A program made the translations under genes and the position numbers. 64,000 nucleotides of DNA from Rhinopithecus roxellana (taxonomy: Eukaryota; Chordata; Mammalia; Primates; Cercopithecidae), in assembly GCF_007565055.1 (NCBI RefSeq), contig NC_044557.1:67027095-67091094 (forward strand). Reading direction: 5' to 3'. How positions within the stretch are numbered: the first letter of the stretch is position 1; every line of letters starts with the position of its first letter. This document shows positions 34,165-63,770 of the stretch, piece after piece. Below the pieces are notes generated by a model. That model worked only from the letters and a program-made list of their open reading frames with translations. It did no database searches and was not told the DNA's origin.

Positions 34165-35020
34165 TGGATGTGGCAACTTTTTACCTGAGTGGATTGTGGT
34201 AAATGTTTCCCATAGATCAGTTCTGTTAAAAGTTGATGTGCATATTTAGAAGGCTAAATGATACTTCACTGATAGCTGAGGTATGCCTTCTTGTGCTTCT
34301 TAAAATAAGCTGCTTTAGTAAACTTGGTATTTTCAGGTATTGAAGAGGAAGTTGTTTTGCATGGAGACTACCTTCTAGGCTTAATTTATTGTGAAATTTA
34401 ATTTACCATGAAAGATGATTGCATTTCAGAGACCACGGTTTGGTTTTCTTGAAAGCATTAAAATCAGTTAAGTGTCGGAGCGCTTAGTGGAGTGCGGTAC
34501 CATTTTCTGCGGTTGCCCCTATCTTGGGTCAATCCCATACCTTCCATTCACAGAAGCAGTGCCAGCAGCTGTCTTGTTCAGGCTTATAACCCCCCCACGC
34601 ACACACACCTTTTGTGTTGTAATCGTTGTTGTTTTGTTGTCTTTGTATGCAAATCAATTGTGGTAGGAAAATAATCCATAGCCTTCAAACTCTCAGAAGT
34701 GGGAGATAAAATAAATGAAATTAATAGTCTAAGAGCTTTGGATCCAGGTTTTTTTGTTTTTTGTTTTTTGTTTTTTCCCTTTCCCCTTTCCTCACACATT
34801 TTTCCCTTCCATGTTGAAAAATAATTGTTACTTTTTTTTTTTTAAGCAGCACACTTATTGCAGTCAGACAAAATAGAAGTGCCTACAGAATTGACTAGAG
34901 TTTCCCTTTTACCTGCCTGTATCTTCAGTGTTTTTTTCTGTCTTGACATCTGTATGAAGTCTTCCTCCCACCCTCCCTGCACACACACAGACCTGCCTAC
35001 TCATAAGACCTGCCACTCTC
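34165..35020. other. Intron 1, no confident feature
   Basis: Apparently unique, with a short T/G-rich tract near 34,750. No exon seen. Confidence 0.4.
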
Positions 35021-35024
35021 TCCC

Positions 35025-35150
35025 ACCACCAGTTGTAAGCTCCATGAGGACAGGTTCTACATTTTATTTGTTTTGTTTCTCAGAGCCTGCTAGAGTTTTG
35101 GGAACTTAAGCACCCAAAATATTTTGTGAGATGAATAAGAGCTTAAATTG
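35025..35150 (+). mobile_element. L2 3' fragment
   Basis: TTGTAAGCTCCATGAGGACA followed by GGTTCTACATTTTATTTG is the classic L2 3' sequence. Confidence 0.75.
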
Positions 35151-35739
35151 AGAACAGTTACAGTCAGATGAGATGTGTGACAAAATATAATATAGATGTC
35201 TGCCTAATGCTGTTAATGACATGAGTGTAAGTAGACATGTGGGAGAAGTAGTGGAATTATAGTAACAGGTTTCGTGCATGGATGGACTTAGTTGGGAAAA
35301 TCATTTTGTTAAGGGAGGCTTGGGTTGGCTTAAACTGGAAGAGAGAAGTTTGTTTTGTGCGAAACGAGCAAAGGCAGAGTGGGAAAGAGAAAGGAGACCT
35401 GGGATCAAGATGGATAAAGACAACTTAGGAGGAATGCGAGGATAAGGCAGAAAAACTCAGACAGGGACACTAGTAGTGATGACAGTGAAGATTGGCAGAT
35501 TTGAGTTTTGTTTCCAAGAAAGAAGCAGGAGTAGGGGTGTATGTTTTTGTGAGTTGTTCAGCCTTCTGTCCATAGCCTTCAAGAGTATTGCCATTTCTTG
35601 TAAAAGTAAATATACTGTATAATCATAGAAATGCCTGTTTTGTTACAATGGTTCTGAAATTTGGGTGAATTACCTGAGGGACTTAAAATAGAAGAAGAGA
35701 ATCCTGGGCCTCACCTAGTATAGGTTCAGGTAATGAGTA

Positions 35740-35890
35740 TAGGAGCAGAAGAGGATCCTGGATATTGTAATCCAGTCCTTTCATTTTACAAGTGAAGACT
35801 TTTATGCAGACAATTATATGCAGAACTGGGATTAGATTTTGAGTCTTCATATCCTCAGCGCAGTGCTCTGGCGATTGCATTGTGCTTCCT
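35740..35890 (-). mobile_element. MIR fragment
   Basis: CAGTCCTTTCATTTTACAAG then GAACTGGGATTAGATTTTGA, antisense MIR. Confidence 0.6.
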
Positions 35891-36293
35891 GAAATTGACA
35901 TTTGGGTTTCCTTTGGCTATGATTCCCAACTTTGACCATTTACCAACTTTGATCTCATCTTCAGACGTAGCTGCAATTAACCACATTTGCCCTTCTCTTT
36001 TGTATGAACTCCAGGACTGTTCGTTATAATGCCATTTAATGGTCTCTAAACTTTTCAGTGTTTTCAATTATGAGGATACTGCCCTAATAAAGATGTGGTG
36101 GGGCATTTTTGTGTGTGTGTTTACATGTAATAATTTATTATTAAAGAATTAGGAAAAAGAAATATACAGAAAGGATGAAAACAAATGTTCATAATCACTC
36201 CCAAGAGGTAATTGTTAACAGTTTTTTTTTTTATAATTTAATGTTTATACCTATGCATATCCTTATTTCGTTTCTTAAGATGGGCATAGCTAG

Positions 36294-36659
<366 letters not shown>

Positions 36660-36785
36660 CATCTGTTGTTTCTCATCTGCAGAATTTTCTTGGGCTCTCA
36701 TGTAATATACAATTATTTTAGATTATTTTAGAAGTAGATGATGCAGTGTATTTAAGATATATCTTAGGTATTTTATTAATGATGA

Positions 36786-37126
<341 letters not shown>

Positions 37127-38374
37127 TATTAATGCTTTTAAATAAATTTATATTTTACCCATCAAGATAACACGCCTTACATTTGCAGATTAATGGCACA
37201 TAAGTGAATGTTGGAGACATTTATTCAAGCTGCAGCTGTTTTTCTTTTTAAACAAAAATGAACATTTTCCTTGTTAGTACAAAAGCAATACATGTTCATT
37301 GTGTTCCATTTTTCACAAACACAGTAGTACACCAGTCTTTTAGCCTAGATTTGGTAAATTTTTGCCTTTTATTGTTGCCAATCTTGTTTTTTGTTAAATG
37401 TTAAGACATGGGGCTGAGAGAGGCTGGGAGGTTGTGCTGAATCCCTGCATAGAAACAAACAGAACAATTAGCAAAACCGAACACTTGTGAATAATACATA
37501 CAACAAAACTAGATGAGACTTCAGTTTTTGTCTGCAATTGGAGTAACTGGTACCATATTTGCTTTCCCACCATAAACAATTACAAATCTGGACAAGATAT
37601 ATTAAAAAACTGCTTCCAGACATTGGACAATAGGCAGTATGGGAGCTGAGAAAAAGGAAATGAGTAATTCCTCCTGCTTTTTCCTGTAGATACTCTCTGC
37701 ACCATGTTTTAGGAAGCGGACACCCATGCAGAGCGTCTTGGTCTTGCTGAGTCGAGGAGACTGGACTTGGGGAAGGTTTATCTGGCTGGAATTCGCAGGT
37801 GGGATTGACAAAGAGAGGGAGCTAGGAAGAGAAATAAACACCAGAAACTTATAGGGGGATCTCTGCAGGAGCTCTAACAAAGAATGACCAGAGAGCTTTA
37901 AAGAATTGACAGAGCTTATGGTGCTGGGAGGCGTTTGAATTCTGACCACATATGGGGGAGAGACCTTATTGAATACCTGGGACATTCAATAGAATCCCCA
38001 AAAGGTCAGACCTCAGTGTTAGAGACTAAGTTAGCCCTAGAGTAAGGCCTTAGATCTGTCCTAGCAATGTTTGAAAACAAGCCTTGGGTGGATCAAGCTG
38101 ATCCTCCACTAACTTACCTGCCCACCAGAGCAAAGTACAACACTCTTGAAAGGAGGACAGCAAAGTCCAGTGATAAACAGTGCAACATTTTTACAAATAT
38201 GCTCAGTGTTTTGACAGAAAACATGAACATAATGAGGAAAGAAATGGAAGATATTTTAAAAATGGAACTTAAAGCAGAAAAATACATAAGAAGTGAAATA
38301 TTCACTGGTGAGAAGAATAACAGATTAGATACTCCAAAGAAAAGGTCAGCAAACTAGAAGATACAGCAAGAGAC

Positions 38375-38803
38375 TGTGGTAGTCGTATTTGTTGCCATAA
38401 AGGAATCTGTGAGACTGGATAATTTACAAAGAGGTTTCTTTGGCTCACAGTTCTCTAGGCTGTGCAAACATGGCATCCAGATCTCAGCTTCTGTCGAGGC
38501 TTCAGGAAGCTCTTGAGTCATGGCAAAGGGGAAGGGGAGCAGGAGTGTCACTTGGCGAGAGAAGGAGCAAGAGTTAGGGAGAAGGTAACAGTCAGATCTC
38601 ATGACAACTTCTTACTATGGGGAGGGCATCCTGTTTTTAACAATCAGATTTCAAGGTAGCTTATTACTCCAGGGAGAGCACCAAGCCATTTATGAGGGAT
38701 CTGCCCCAATGACCCAGACACACACCTCCCACCAGGCCCCAGCTCCAACAATGGGGTTTATTCAACATGAGATCTGGGGAGGACAGACATCCAAACTATA
38801 TCA
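38375..38803 (-). mobile_element. MaLR LTR (MST/THE1 type), antisense
   Basis: TG...CA bounded, with GAGACTGGATAATTTACAAA at the left and AGCTCCAACAATGGGGTTTA then AGATCTGGGGAGGACAGACA at the right, standard antisense MST/THE1 phrases. Inserted in the HAL1-like element, so younger than it. Confidence 0.82.
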
Positions 38804-39471
38804 CTATCGAAAATAAAACTCAGTGAGAAAAACAACTGAGAAAAATGAATGAAAGCTCAGTGACCTGTGGAGCAGTATCAAGTGGTTTAACATACATGTG
38901 ATCTTGTATGTTAAAAGAAGGAAGTGAAGGCAAAGAAATTTGAGGAAAAATAATGGCTGAAAACATTTCAAATTTGATGGAAACTATGAATGGATCCAAG
39001 AAACTCAACAAACTCCAAGCAGAGTACATACTTGTGACCTTGGGATAGGCAGATTTTTCACATGCTACAGAAAGCATATATTATTAAAAAAAAAACAAAA
39101 ACAAAAACCAACAAACAAACTTATAAATCGGACGTTGGCAGAATTGCAAACTTCTATCCAAAAGCATCATTAAGAAAAGTCAAGCCACAGACTGAGAGAA
39201 AATATGTAAATATGTATATTTCACAAGGAAGTTGTGTCAAGATCATATAAAAATTTTGTGCAACTCAATAAGTGAATCTGATATTTTAAAAACTGGGCAA
39301 AAGACTTGAATAGAAAATATACAAATGGCAAATAACATGAAGAGCCCCTGAACTTCATTAGTCCGATTAGAAATGCATCATGGAAATGCAACATAACCCT
39401 GCAACCCACTGGAATGGCTAAAAATGAAAAGACCAAGAACACTGAGTGTTGGTGGAGCATCTGGAGCCTGA

Positions 39472-39870
<399 letters not shown>

Positions 39871-40544
39871 AATTTCCTATAAAATTAAATATACATTAAT
39901 CATTCAACTTAGTAATTCTACTTTTAGAACTTTTTATCCAAGATAAAAATATATCTTCACAGAAAACTTTGTAGAGGAATGTTCATAGAATCTCTATTCT
40001 TAGTGGTCCCAAACCAGTAGTAACAATCCAAATGTTCATCAACTCGTGAATGTATGAACAGACTGTAGTAGATGTATGTGATAGAATACTAAGTAATAAA
40101 ACAGATTGAACTACTAATACACACAACATGGGCAGATACCAAAGACTTGCTGAGCAAAAGCCAGATACAAAAGAGTATCTAATGCATGCTTCCATTTACA
40201 AGGAAATTCTAGATCAGGCAAAACTAATCTATAGTGACAGAAAGCAGACCAGCATTTGCCCAGGGTTGGCAGTGAGGTAGGGATTGACTGGACTGAGTGT
40301 GAGGAAGGTTTGGGGATGATAGAAGTGTCCTTAGTCTTGGTTTTGACAGTGCTCACACAGATGTATACATTTGTCAAAAACTCATCAAACTCTTATCATA
40401 GGTGCATTTAATTCTATATACATTATATTTTAATGAAGTTGATGTTATGGAAAACAGTGGAAGTGAGGGAAACTAACCAACTATAATCCAGGTGCTTGAT
40501 GTTATCTCATTTAATCCTCACAGTAGTTTTTATTGAAGAATATT

Positions 40545-40965
40545 CAGCAAATATTTTCTGAGATTCTACCATGCTGGTCTCTATGCCAAGTACTGAGGAT
40601 AAAATGGTGAGCAAAAACTATCAGGATTTCCACTTACCCTCCTGGGCAGTTTATTTGAAAGACAGATATTAGTAAAAAGTGCCGCCCCCACCCCCAGGGA
40701 AATACTAGCAAAGAAGGTGCTATGAGAGCATATAATACATTCATCCTTAGCTATAATATATGTTCTCATATGATCTGTGACAAGACACATACTACGTAAT
40801 ATATCTTGTATAATATATAAGATGCTTTATGTGCCCCAGTTTCTTTGTAACTACTACCCCTCTACTGGGGTTTCTCTAACTACTAAATGAGTTAATACAT
40901 GTGAAGTGTTTTGACTGGTGCTAGTAGATAGGAAGTGCCCAGTAAGTGTTGACTGCTATGAACAT
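40545..40965 (+). mobile_element. L2-like then MIR-tail fragments
   Basis: CTCTATGCCAAGTACTGAGG followed by GATAAAATGGTGAGCAAAAA, then AATGAGTTAATACATGTGAA at 40,886, resemble old mammalian repeats. Confidence 0.45.
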
Positions 40966-41268
40966 TTGACAGTTCTAATTGTCTAATATTGCAGGGGTAC
41001 ACCTGTGCTAACTCAGGGAACGCTGGAGTAGGACTGCATGTTGGGGAAGAGATCGTAAGTTTGACTAGAAGTGTTGGGTTTTAGCTGCTTTTGAGACATC
41101 CGAGTGGAAAATGTCTTGTAGTCAGATGTGGATACTGGTTGGGTACAACTCTAGATGCTGCAGAGGGCCCTGGGCTGGAGACATACATTTCAGAAAGTGT
41201 CCAGCATCTAGACTAGAATTGCCTCAAGTGTAGAGGAGATCATCAAGAAAGGTGCTCTACACACACAT

Positions 41269-41299
<31 letters not shown>

Positions 41300-41690
41300 G
41301 ACACACACACACACAGAGGAGGACGTAGACCTGGATCTGAGCCTTGAGAAACTCTACCATTTAATCAGCGTGCCTTTTTGATCATCATCGCCTCTGTTTA
41401 GCATTTGATTTGCTACATTTAGGCCAGACTTCCTTTGTATTCAAGATAAAATAAAGGGAAATAATTACGAATAAAAACAAGCAGTGATGGAGGTGGTGTC
41501 AGGTTCTTGGTGAGTTGATGACAAATGGCCGCCAATTTTTACAATTTGTTTCCTTGCAACTGAGAGAAAAAGGGAAATATGTTTAGCAACATGGATCCCA
41601 TTTTCCGATGAATAAAAACATACATACTCATCTGCAAAGATAATTTTTGTTTGAAACTAAACTTAAATTGTTCTTAAATTTCAAGGATAA
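40966..41690. other. Intron 1, old repeat-like sequence with a (CT)n(CA)n tract
   Basis: 41,269-41,315 is a compound TCTCTC / CACACA tract. The flanks look like a decayed, unnamed repeat. No exon. Confidence 0.5.
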
Positions 41691-41691
41691 T

Positions 41692-41994
41692 GTTTTTTGT
41701 TTTTTTTTTTTTGAGACGGAGTCTCAGTCTGTCACCCAGGCTGGAGTGCAGTGGCTCCACCTCGGCTCACTGCATCCTCTGCCTCGCGGGTTCAAGTGAT
41801 TCTTTTGCCTCAGCCTCCTGAGTACCTGGGATTACAGGCGCATGCCACCATGCCTGTAATTTTTTTGTATTTTTAGTGAAGATGTAGTTTTGCCATGTTG
41901 GGTAGGCAGGTCTTGAACTCTTGATCTCAGGTGATCTGCCTGCTTCAGCCTCCCAAAGTGCTGGAATTACAGGCGTGAGCCACTGTGTCTGGCC
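41692..41994 (-). mobile_element. Alu
   Basis: Antisense full-length; flanked by TCAAGGATAA and TCAAGGAGAA. Confidence 0.93.
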
Positions 41995-42172
41995 TCAAGG
42001 AGAAATTTTTTTACCTGACTTGTGTGACAGGTTGACAGTGGACATTGTTTAAAAATGGAAAAAACAGATTTTGCAAAATACTTATGATGTTACTGTCATA
42101 GGAAGTTCTTACATTCCTCTTTAGGTATTTAAGTAGCTTGTCTTTCCTGTTAGGCTCTTTACTGAGAGTTAG

Positions 42173-42533
<361 letters not shown>

Positions 42534-43094
42534 CCAGATAGGTTCTTTATCAAACCCTCTTTTTTGTATCTTTGACTTTATTCACCCTTGACATAAAAGA
42601 CAGGCTTACTTAGGAATCTGCAACTCGACCAATTTTTAATTTTTACTGTAAAGTAAGGGTTTTCTGGAAGACTATAAAACACTTTTAAAAAACATGAATA
42701 TTTTTGCCTTTGTTTTATCTCTAATCAGACTTTTTGATTGGTTCCATCATTGTTATATTTGAATTTGATTTTATTTATTAATTCAACAGGCATTTATTAA
42801 GTCCCTGCTATTGCCAGGAATTTAGTGTATTCTGGCTCGCAGGGTTTCACAGAGAAGAAGATATGATTCTAGCTCTTCAGGATTTCTCAGTAAGGTGGAG
42901 AGGAAAATATGTTATAAAAATGAGGGAGAATATGATGAGTGCGTAGTAGGGGCATTTATAAAGTATGAGTAAGCAAAGGATATTTCCCATCTGGCATATG
43001 GGGGAGAGTCTTGGGAGGTAGGATGAGGTGGGGCAGCAGCAAATACAGTCACCCCCAGAAAGGGCGGCCACATGGAAAGGGGAAGGTCTAGGTA

Positions 43095-43250
43095 CATTAT
43101 TTTATTCATACTTTCCGACAGCTGGGTGAAGAGAGGTGTCATGTTTCCACTTTACAGATGAGGAAACTAGTAAGAGGGTAGAGTCAGAGTTTTAACTGTT
43201 GCAGGACTCCAAAGTTTGTGTTCCTTCCTTCATGATCTGGCAGGTCCATC
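43095..43250 (-). mobile_element. MIR fragment
   Basis: CCACTTTACAGATGAGGAAA followed by CTAGTAAGAGGG, antisense MIR. Confidence 0.65.
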
Positions 43251-43594
43251 GAATCTCTAGTATCTGATCTCTAGTCTCACAGTATACTTTGAATTTTGAA
43301 TTTTGTGTGTGTGTGTGTCCTTTTGTTTGGAGGAATCATTGTTCCTTCTAGGAGGCAGGATAGTTTTGGATGCTGGGCAATGCTGCTTTAGAAATTGTGA
43401 TGATCCAGGATGAAGGGAACAAGTAAAGGAAGCTTGGATCCCTTTATCAGAATTCACTGTACTAACAGGGTGCTCTGAGCCTGGAACCAAACATAGGGTG
43501 AAGGTGTTGAAGCTTACATGTGGATCGCTCTTCAAACAGGGCAGCCCAGGCGCACCAGAGCACAGAACATTCTTTTCTCCTAGTGTGACACAAT

Positions 43595-43770
43595 AGAGAC
43601 AACATGGCCTTTAGAGTCAAACACAACTGAATTTGAACCCCATCTGCCAGTCTTGAAACCTTGGGTAAACTATTCACCTCTCTCTGTATTACTGCCTATC
43701 TCCTGGGTTGTAGTGAGAATGGAATAAAATGATGTATGAGAAGTGAAAAGCATGGCATCAGACTTAGAAG
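43595..43770 (+). mobile_element. MIR fragment
   Basis: GGCCTTTAGAGTCAAACACA, AATTTGAACCCCATCTGCCA and CTTGGGTAAACTATTCACCT in sense MIR order. Confidence 0.8.
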
Positions 43771-43846
43771 GCACCTTTTCCTTCCTTTCCTCCTCATCTT
43801 CTAACACCTAGGCTCTAGGGAGGTCTCACTTAAAAGCTAGAATTAT

Positions 43847-43978
43847 GAGCACAGTGGCTCACACTTGTAATCTCAGCACTTTGGGAGGCTAAGGCAGGAG
43901 GATTGCTTGAGGCTGGAAGTTTGAGACCAACCTGAGGAACATATCAAGACTCCATCTCTACAAAAAATAGAGTTTTTT
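43847..43978 (+). mobile_element. Alu left monomer
   Basis: One arm only, flanked by TAAAAGCTAGAATTA and TAAAAGCTAAATTA, so it inserted as a monomer. Confidence 0.88.
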
Positions 43979-43981
43979 AAA

Positions 43982-44796
43982 AGCTAAATTAGAGAACTTC
44001 TATAATATTTTTAGACTATAGTTTTGTTCAGAATTTATCATGACATTATTTCCTTTGATCCTAATAAAAGCTCAGTGAAGTAGATAGGGCAAGTATTATT
44101 TATAGATGAGAAATGAAGTCCTCTTTCCTATTCCTTGAAATCCTTTGAAAACCTGTTAGAAGGAAAGATTTTCTGGAACTCTAAGTAGTATGATAGTGAC
44201 ATCTACTGTAATAGCTCATATTATTACAATCTTTGAGGAAGTGGCAGTTTAGATAATTTAGCAGTATCATCAGGAATAATTTAACGGTTGACTTTACTAC
44301 CTGCTATTTTGGGAGGAGAGGAGATACAAAAATTTATCATTAAATATACTAACAGAAAACTACTTGCATAAAATTATTATAACAAAATCTCAGTTTCTAG
44401 AAACCACGATCACTTAGAAGATCTGGATTACTAAAAGAGGTTTAAAGCTGCTATTAGATTTTCTAATAACTGAAAACGTTAAAGTTCAAGATAGTTTGTG
44501 CTAAAAAAGCTAGATTGGGTAAGTGCAAGAGTATTAACTGGAAGAAACCAGAGATAGGTGGTGAGGTGATCCAGGTGTTGCGAAGAACAGAGACAGGATG
44601 ACAAGAGGGCAGGAGATAGGTCCACGAGATTTCAGCAGGAATTTATTTTTAAAAGCAACTTCTTGAGATAGGTTCTGGAATTAGTATAGGTATAGCCTGA
44701 GCCTTGCAACATTATGCAGTTAGATTGTCGAACATATTGACCCCCAAATACTTTTTTAAATTGATTTTTTAAAAATAAAAATAATAAAAAAAAAAA
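43982..44796. other. Intron 1, AT-rich, no gene seen
   Basis: A weak antisense MIR-like piece lies near 44,041-44,150. The rest is unassigned. Confidence 0.4.
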
Positions 44797-44872
44797 TAGA
44801 GACAGGGTCTCACTATGTTGACCAGGCTGATCTTGAACTCCTGAGGTCAAGTGATCCTCCTGTCTCAGGATC
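44797..44872 (-). mobile_element. Short Alu fragment
   Basis: GAGACAGGGTCTCACTATGT to CAAGTGATCCTCCTGTCTCA; only about 75 bases remain. Confidence 0.85.
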
Positions 44873-45364
44873 CAAAAATACTTTTAAAACAAATCCTAAA
44901 CTCTAAAAGCATTGTCTACAATGTATTATACTTGGTCATAAGAAGATATAAACAGACTAGTAAGCATTTCTACTAGGTGTAAAACAAAAAGGTTGTACTT
45001 TGAGGATTAATTTGGTATCTAGATTATTCTCTGAATATCCCCTTTTAAAGTTCACTAAAATTTTATTTTTAATAAATTTGCTCTGCAATGTTATGTTTTA
45101 ACTTGTGAATTAAATACATTCTTGTAACAATTTTAAAAATATTTAGTTTTGAAGTATTTCAGATATACAGAAAAATTTTAATATTGCAATTAATGACATC
45201 CATGCAGATTTAGCAAGTATTAACATTTTGCTATATTTGCTCAATTTTTTTAATGAAATCTTACAAAACTAAAGCTCCTTTCTCCTATGCATATTTTAGT
45301 ATTTTCTGTAAGTGTATATAACTCTGAACAATATATACTATTGTGTGTTTTTCAGTTGTGGAAA

Positions 45365-46185
45365 TAGAAACTTACTCTGCTGGTAGGAACTTAAGTTGGT
45401 GGAGGCTTTGGAGAACAGTTTGGCAATACCCAAAAGAGTTGGCAGTGGTCTGTGTCAGTTGTCTCATGCTGCACAACAAACAACCGCAAAACTTACTGGC
45501 TTAAAACAGTGATTTCTTATTTCTCCTAATTCTGTGAGTTGCTGGGATAGTCCCTCTGCTTGTTTTACCTGGACTCATTGATGCAGCTGCATTCAGCTGG
45601 GAGATTGGCTGGGCTGGAGGGCTCATAAGGGCCTCAGTCACATGTCTGGTGGTTCATGCTGGTTGTTGGTTCTCTACATGTGGCCTTATCACTTGCAGTA
45701 GGCTAAACTGGCTTCCTTATGTGGTAGTCTGAGGGCAGTGGTCCAAGACACAAGACCGCTTGACATCTGAGCCCTGAACTTGCATAGTGTGGCTTCCATG
45801 TGTTTTGTTGGTCAAACCAAGTCACCAGCTCCACCTTTTGATGGAAGGAGTGGCAAAGTCACACTGCATAGAAGCATGGAAAGACATGTCGCCACTATCT
45901 TTGAAGACATATCCTGTAACTCAGCTATTTTACTTTTATCCCAGACAAAATATTTCATAGATAGAGACATGTACATATTGTTCACAGCAGAATTGTTTAT
46001 AATAGCAAAAAAGTAAAAACAATTTAACAGTCATTCCAGGAAGAAGCAGATAATAAATTTTAGTTTATTCATATGATAGAATATCATATATCAATTAAAA
46101 TTAATGATCACTGGATAATTCTAAAAATAGGTTGAACGAAAAAATCAGGTTGGAAAAGAGTATGGTAGTATAATAGCCTTCAAGT
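45365..46185 (+). mobile_element. L1 3' fragment split by an LTR
   Basis: AGAACAGTTTGGCAATACCC before the LTR; after it TAACTCAGCTATTTTACTTT, TTCACAGCAGAATTGTTTAT and AATAGCAAAAAAGTAAAAAC, the standard L1 order. Confidence 0.75.
45440..45895 (-). mobile_element. ERVL/MaLR-type LTR, antisense (old)
   Basis: CACAACAAACAACCGCAAAA, CTTACTGGCTTAAAACAGTG and TCACATGTCTGGTGGTTCAT resemble ancient LTRs whose sense end reads GTTTTAAGCCACTAAG. Subfamily uncertain. Confidence 0.5.
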
Positions 46186-46559
46186 TCAGTATTTGAAGTT
46201 TCTCGGGTAGGCTAATGAAGATTTTGCTTTTGCTTCTGTTTTGAAATCAAAACTGATCTTTGGATGGTCTCATTAGAGCGTGGGGATCATGAGTAGCTTC
46301 CATCCTTGGATGGCCAGTTCAGCTGTGCTGTTCTCTGACCAGACTGGCTGTCACTAAAAAGCTTGTGTTTAACTTCTTGGCCATTTGGGAAAGTGTAGCT
46401 CTTTCATTTGAGAAGGTGTAGGGAGAGCTGATAAAGGTTTAACTTCATCAGTAATGTCAGAAAAGTCCGTGTACAGTACAGTTTCTTTTCAAATTTTTTT
46501 TTTCTAGAATATGGTTTCTGAACATATTCATTTAATACCACTGTCTACATCTGTACTGA

Positions 46560-46690
46560 GTTTAACCTTCATTTCTTACCTGTAAATGGGAAGCATGATA
46601 TTTACCTCGTAGAGGTGTTGGGAAGATGAATTGAGCTAATAATGCATTTAGAGCAGTACCTTTTATATGGTAGATCCTCTATAAACAGTA
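46560..46690 (+). mobile_element. MIR fragment
   Basis: CATTTCTTACCTGTAAATGG, then GATATTTACCTCGTAGAGGT and TTAGAGCAGTACCTTTTATA, sense MIR. Confidence 0.75.
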
Positions 46691-47225
46691 GTTAGAAAAA
46701 TTAACAAGTATATAGGATGACATCTATGTTAAGTTCACTTTCAATGGTATTGTAATGAGTAGGTAGCATTGATTACCTAATCATAGGTACTTTAATTAAA
46801 ATGGACTACTGTAATTATGAAAGTCCATTATGATTAACTATAATACTTTACATTTTTTTTTAATTTTTTTTTCTATCTGTATTTTTTATTTCCAATACTT
46901 TACATTTTAAAGGAAAGTTACATTTACAGACTTTTTTCACCTTAATTATCTGATTTTGTTCTCAGGACAACTTCGTAAGATAGTTATATTCAATTTAGAG
47001 ACATTAAATATTAGTTTCAGGAGAGATTAAATAAGCAGTGTTAGCAGAAAGCTTATGTTGGTTCTCATGAAGGCACATTAAAATGGGAATAATGGTACCA
47101 AAATACTTTGATTTTTATCACTTGTGTTTATGTGCTTTACCTACCTAGATTCTGAATAGTTTTGTCTCTGTACTTTTTTCACCCTTCTGTGTGTGTGGGA
47201 AGGGGAAGGAGGAGGAGGAGGAAAA
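46691..47225. other. Intron 1, AT-rich, no confident feature
   Basis: No gene or clear repeat. Ends in a GGAGGA purine tract near 47,205. Confidence 0.4.
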
Positions 47226-47240
47226 GAGATTGTAGAGAGG

Positions 47241-47628
<388 letters not shown>

Positions 47629-47987
47629 TCAGATCCAAAAATGTTACATTAACGCCACCCTCCCAACTCCCTATATTTTAAAATAGCCAAGCAGATTGGC
47701 AAGTTTTATTTGTTTTTTTTTTTCCCCCAAATTTGTAAATGTGCAATGGCAACTAAATGTATGCATCAAAGATTTGAGGAGATTTCTCTAGATTGACTAT
47801 GGATTAGAATTAGCCACCAAATTTACCAGCCTTGTAGGATTTGCTAAGCCAATGTGACAAATTTATTTGGTGACTGCTGTTTATAAATGCATTGATTCAA
47901 TTAAATTCTTTCTTCAAGATAAAAGTTATGCTTTTTTTTTTTTAATTTCCTTTTTTTGGTTGTAAGCTTTAAAAGTTTGAGATAGAT

Positions 47988-48238
47988 TGTGTGCGGTGGA
48001 TCACTTGAGGCCAGGAGTTTAAGACCAGCCTGGCCAACATGGCAAAAACCTGTCTCTACTAAAAATACAAAAATTAACTGAGCGTGGTGGTGCATGGCTG
48101 TAATCCCAGCTACTCGGGAGACTGAGGCACAAAAATCGCTTGAACCTGGGAGACAGGTTGCAGTGAGCCCAGATTGTGCCACTGCACTCCAGCTTGGACG
48201 ACAGAGTGAGACACTGTCTCAAAAAAAAAAAAAAAAAA
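47988..48238 (+). mobile_element. 5'-deleted Alu
   Basis: Starts TGTGCGGTGGATCACTTGAG, with part of the left arm missing; ends in a pure A tail. Nearest Alu upstream of coding exon 2. Confidence 0.9.
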
Positions 48239-48647
48239 GTTTAAGAGAAACCTATAAATTTGTAATTCTCTACCTTTTTGGTTGAAGGAAACTATTGGTG
48301 GCTGGTATTTTGGGTAATCTCACTTCTCAACTAACTCCCATTAAGAATGTTTTATAATGAAAAAAAGTAGGTACTTCACATACTAGGTTTTTATCACCTC
48401 ACTTTCCTGATATCATAAATAAATCATTTTTTTCACCATTTATATAGATTTACTTCGAGGTAGGTAAATTTCACTTTGCTTGAGATCATATGCCAATATT
48501 AGATTAGTTTTGAAACAGGTTATATGTTATAACGTCTCCTGTGACTCTGAAAGACTTTAGAAACAAATGATTTTAAATGTATTTCTTTTGTTTTGTTTTA
48601 CATTTCAGAATCTCTCTTGATTTTTGAGGAAATACCCAGTAACAAAC

Positions 48648-63436
<14,789 letters not shown>

Positions 63437-63589
63437 GTAAGTAGAAGTTTTTGTAAAACCATTTGGTTCCTAGAATTCCTTTTAGAGTTTGGATGTTGGC
63501 TGAGGAAATATGTTTGCTGTCTTGCCTTTGTGATAAATTAACCTCATGAGTGAGTTCTGTGAACTCTAGTTGTAATAATTTTAGACCTA

Positions 63590-63770
63590 GAAGGGACTTG
63601 GCCCAGTCTGTTTGACAACCTCCTGTTTATAGACTTAGAAGTTTGAGGCCGGTGAGGTATTAATATTTTGCCCAGGGTCACACATCTCATTTGTGGCAGG
63701 GCTAGAACTAGAACCTCGATGTCTAGTGTGGTACTTTTTCTGCCTCACTGTGCTGCCTTTTGAAAATTAT
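63590..63770 (-). mobile_element. MIR-like fragment in intron 8
   Basis: GCCCAGGGTCACACATCTCA followed by TTTGTGGCAGGGCTAGAACT is antisense MIR. Confidence 0.75.

Noticed and set aside
38067..38357. 96-codon frame with Lys/Glu-rich coiled-coil look
   Set aside because: It is the ORF1-like part of the HAL1/L1 element, not a host gene.
48624..48647. In-frame TTG-initiated N-terminal extension of ATP6V1C1
   Set aside because: The ATG at 48,648 has a good context and matches the known N-terminus, and an in-frame TGA precedes at 48,618.
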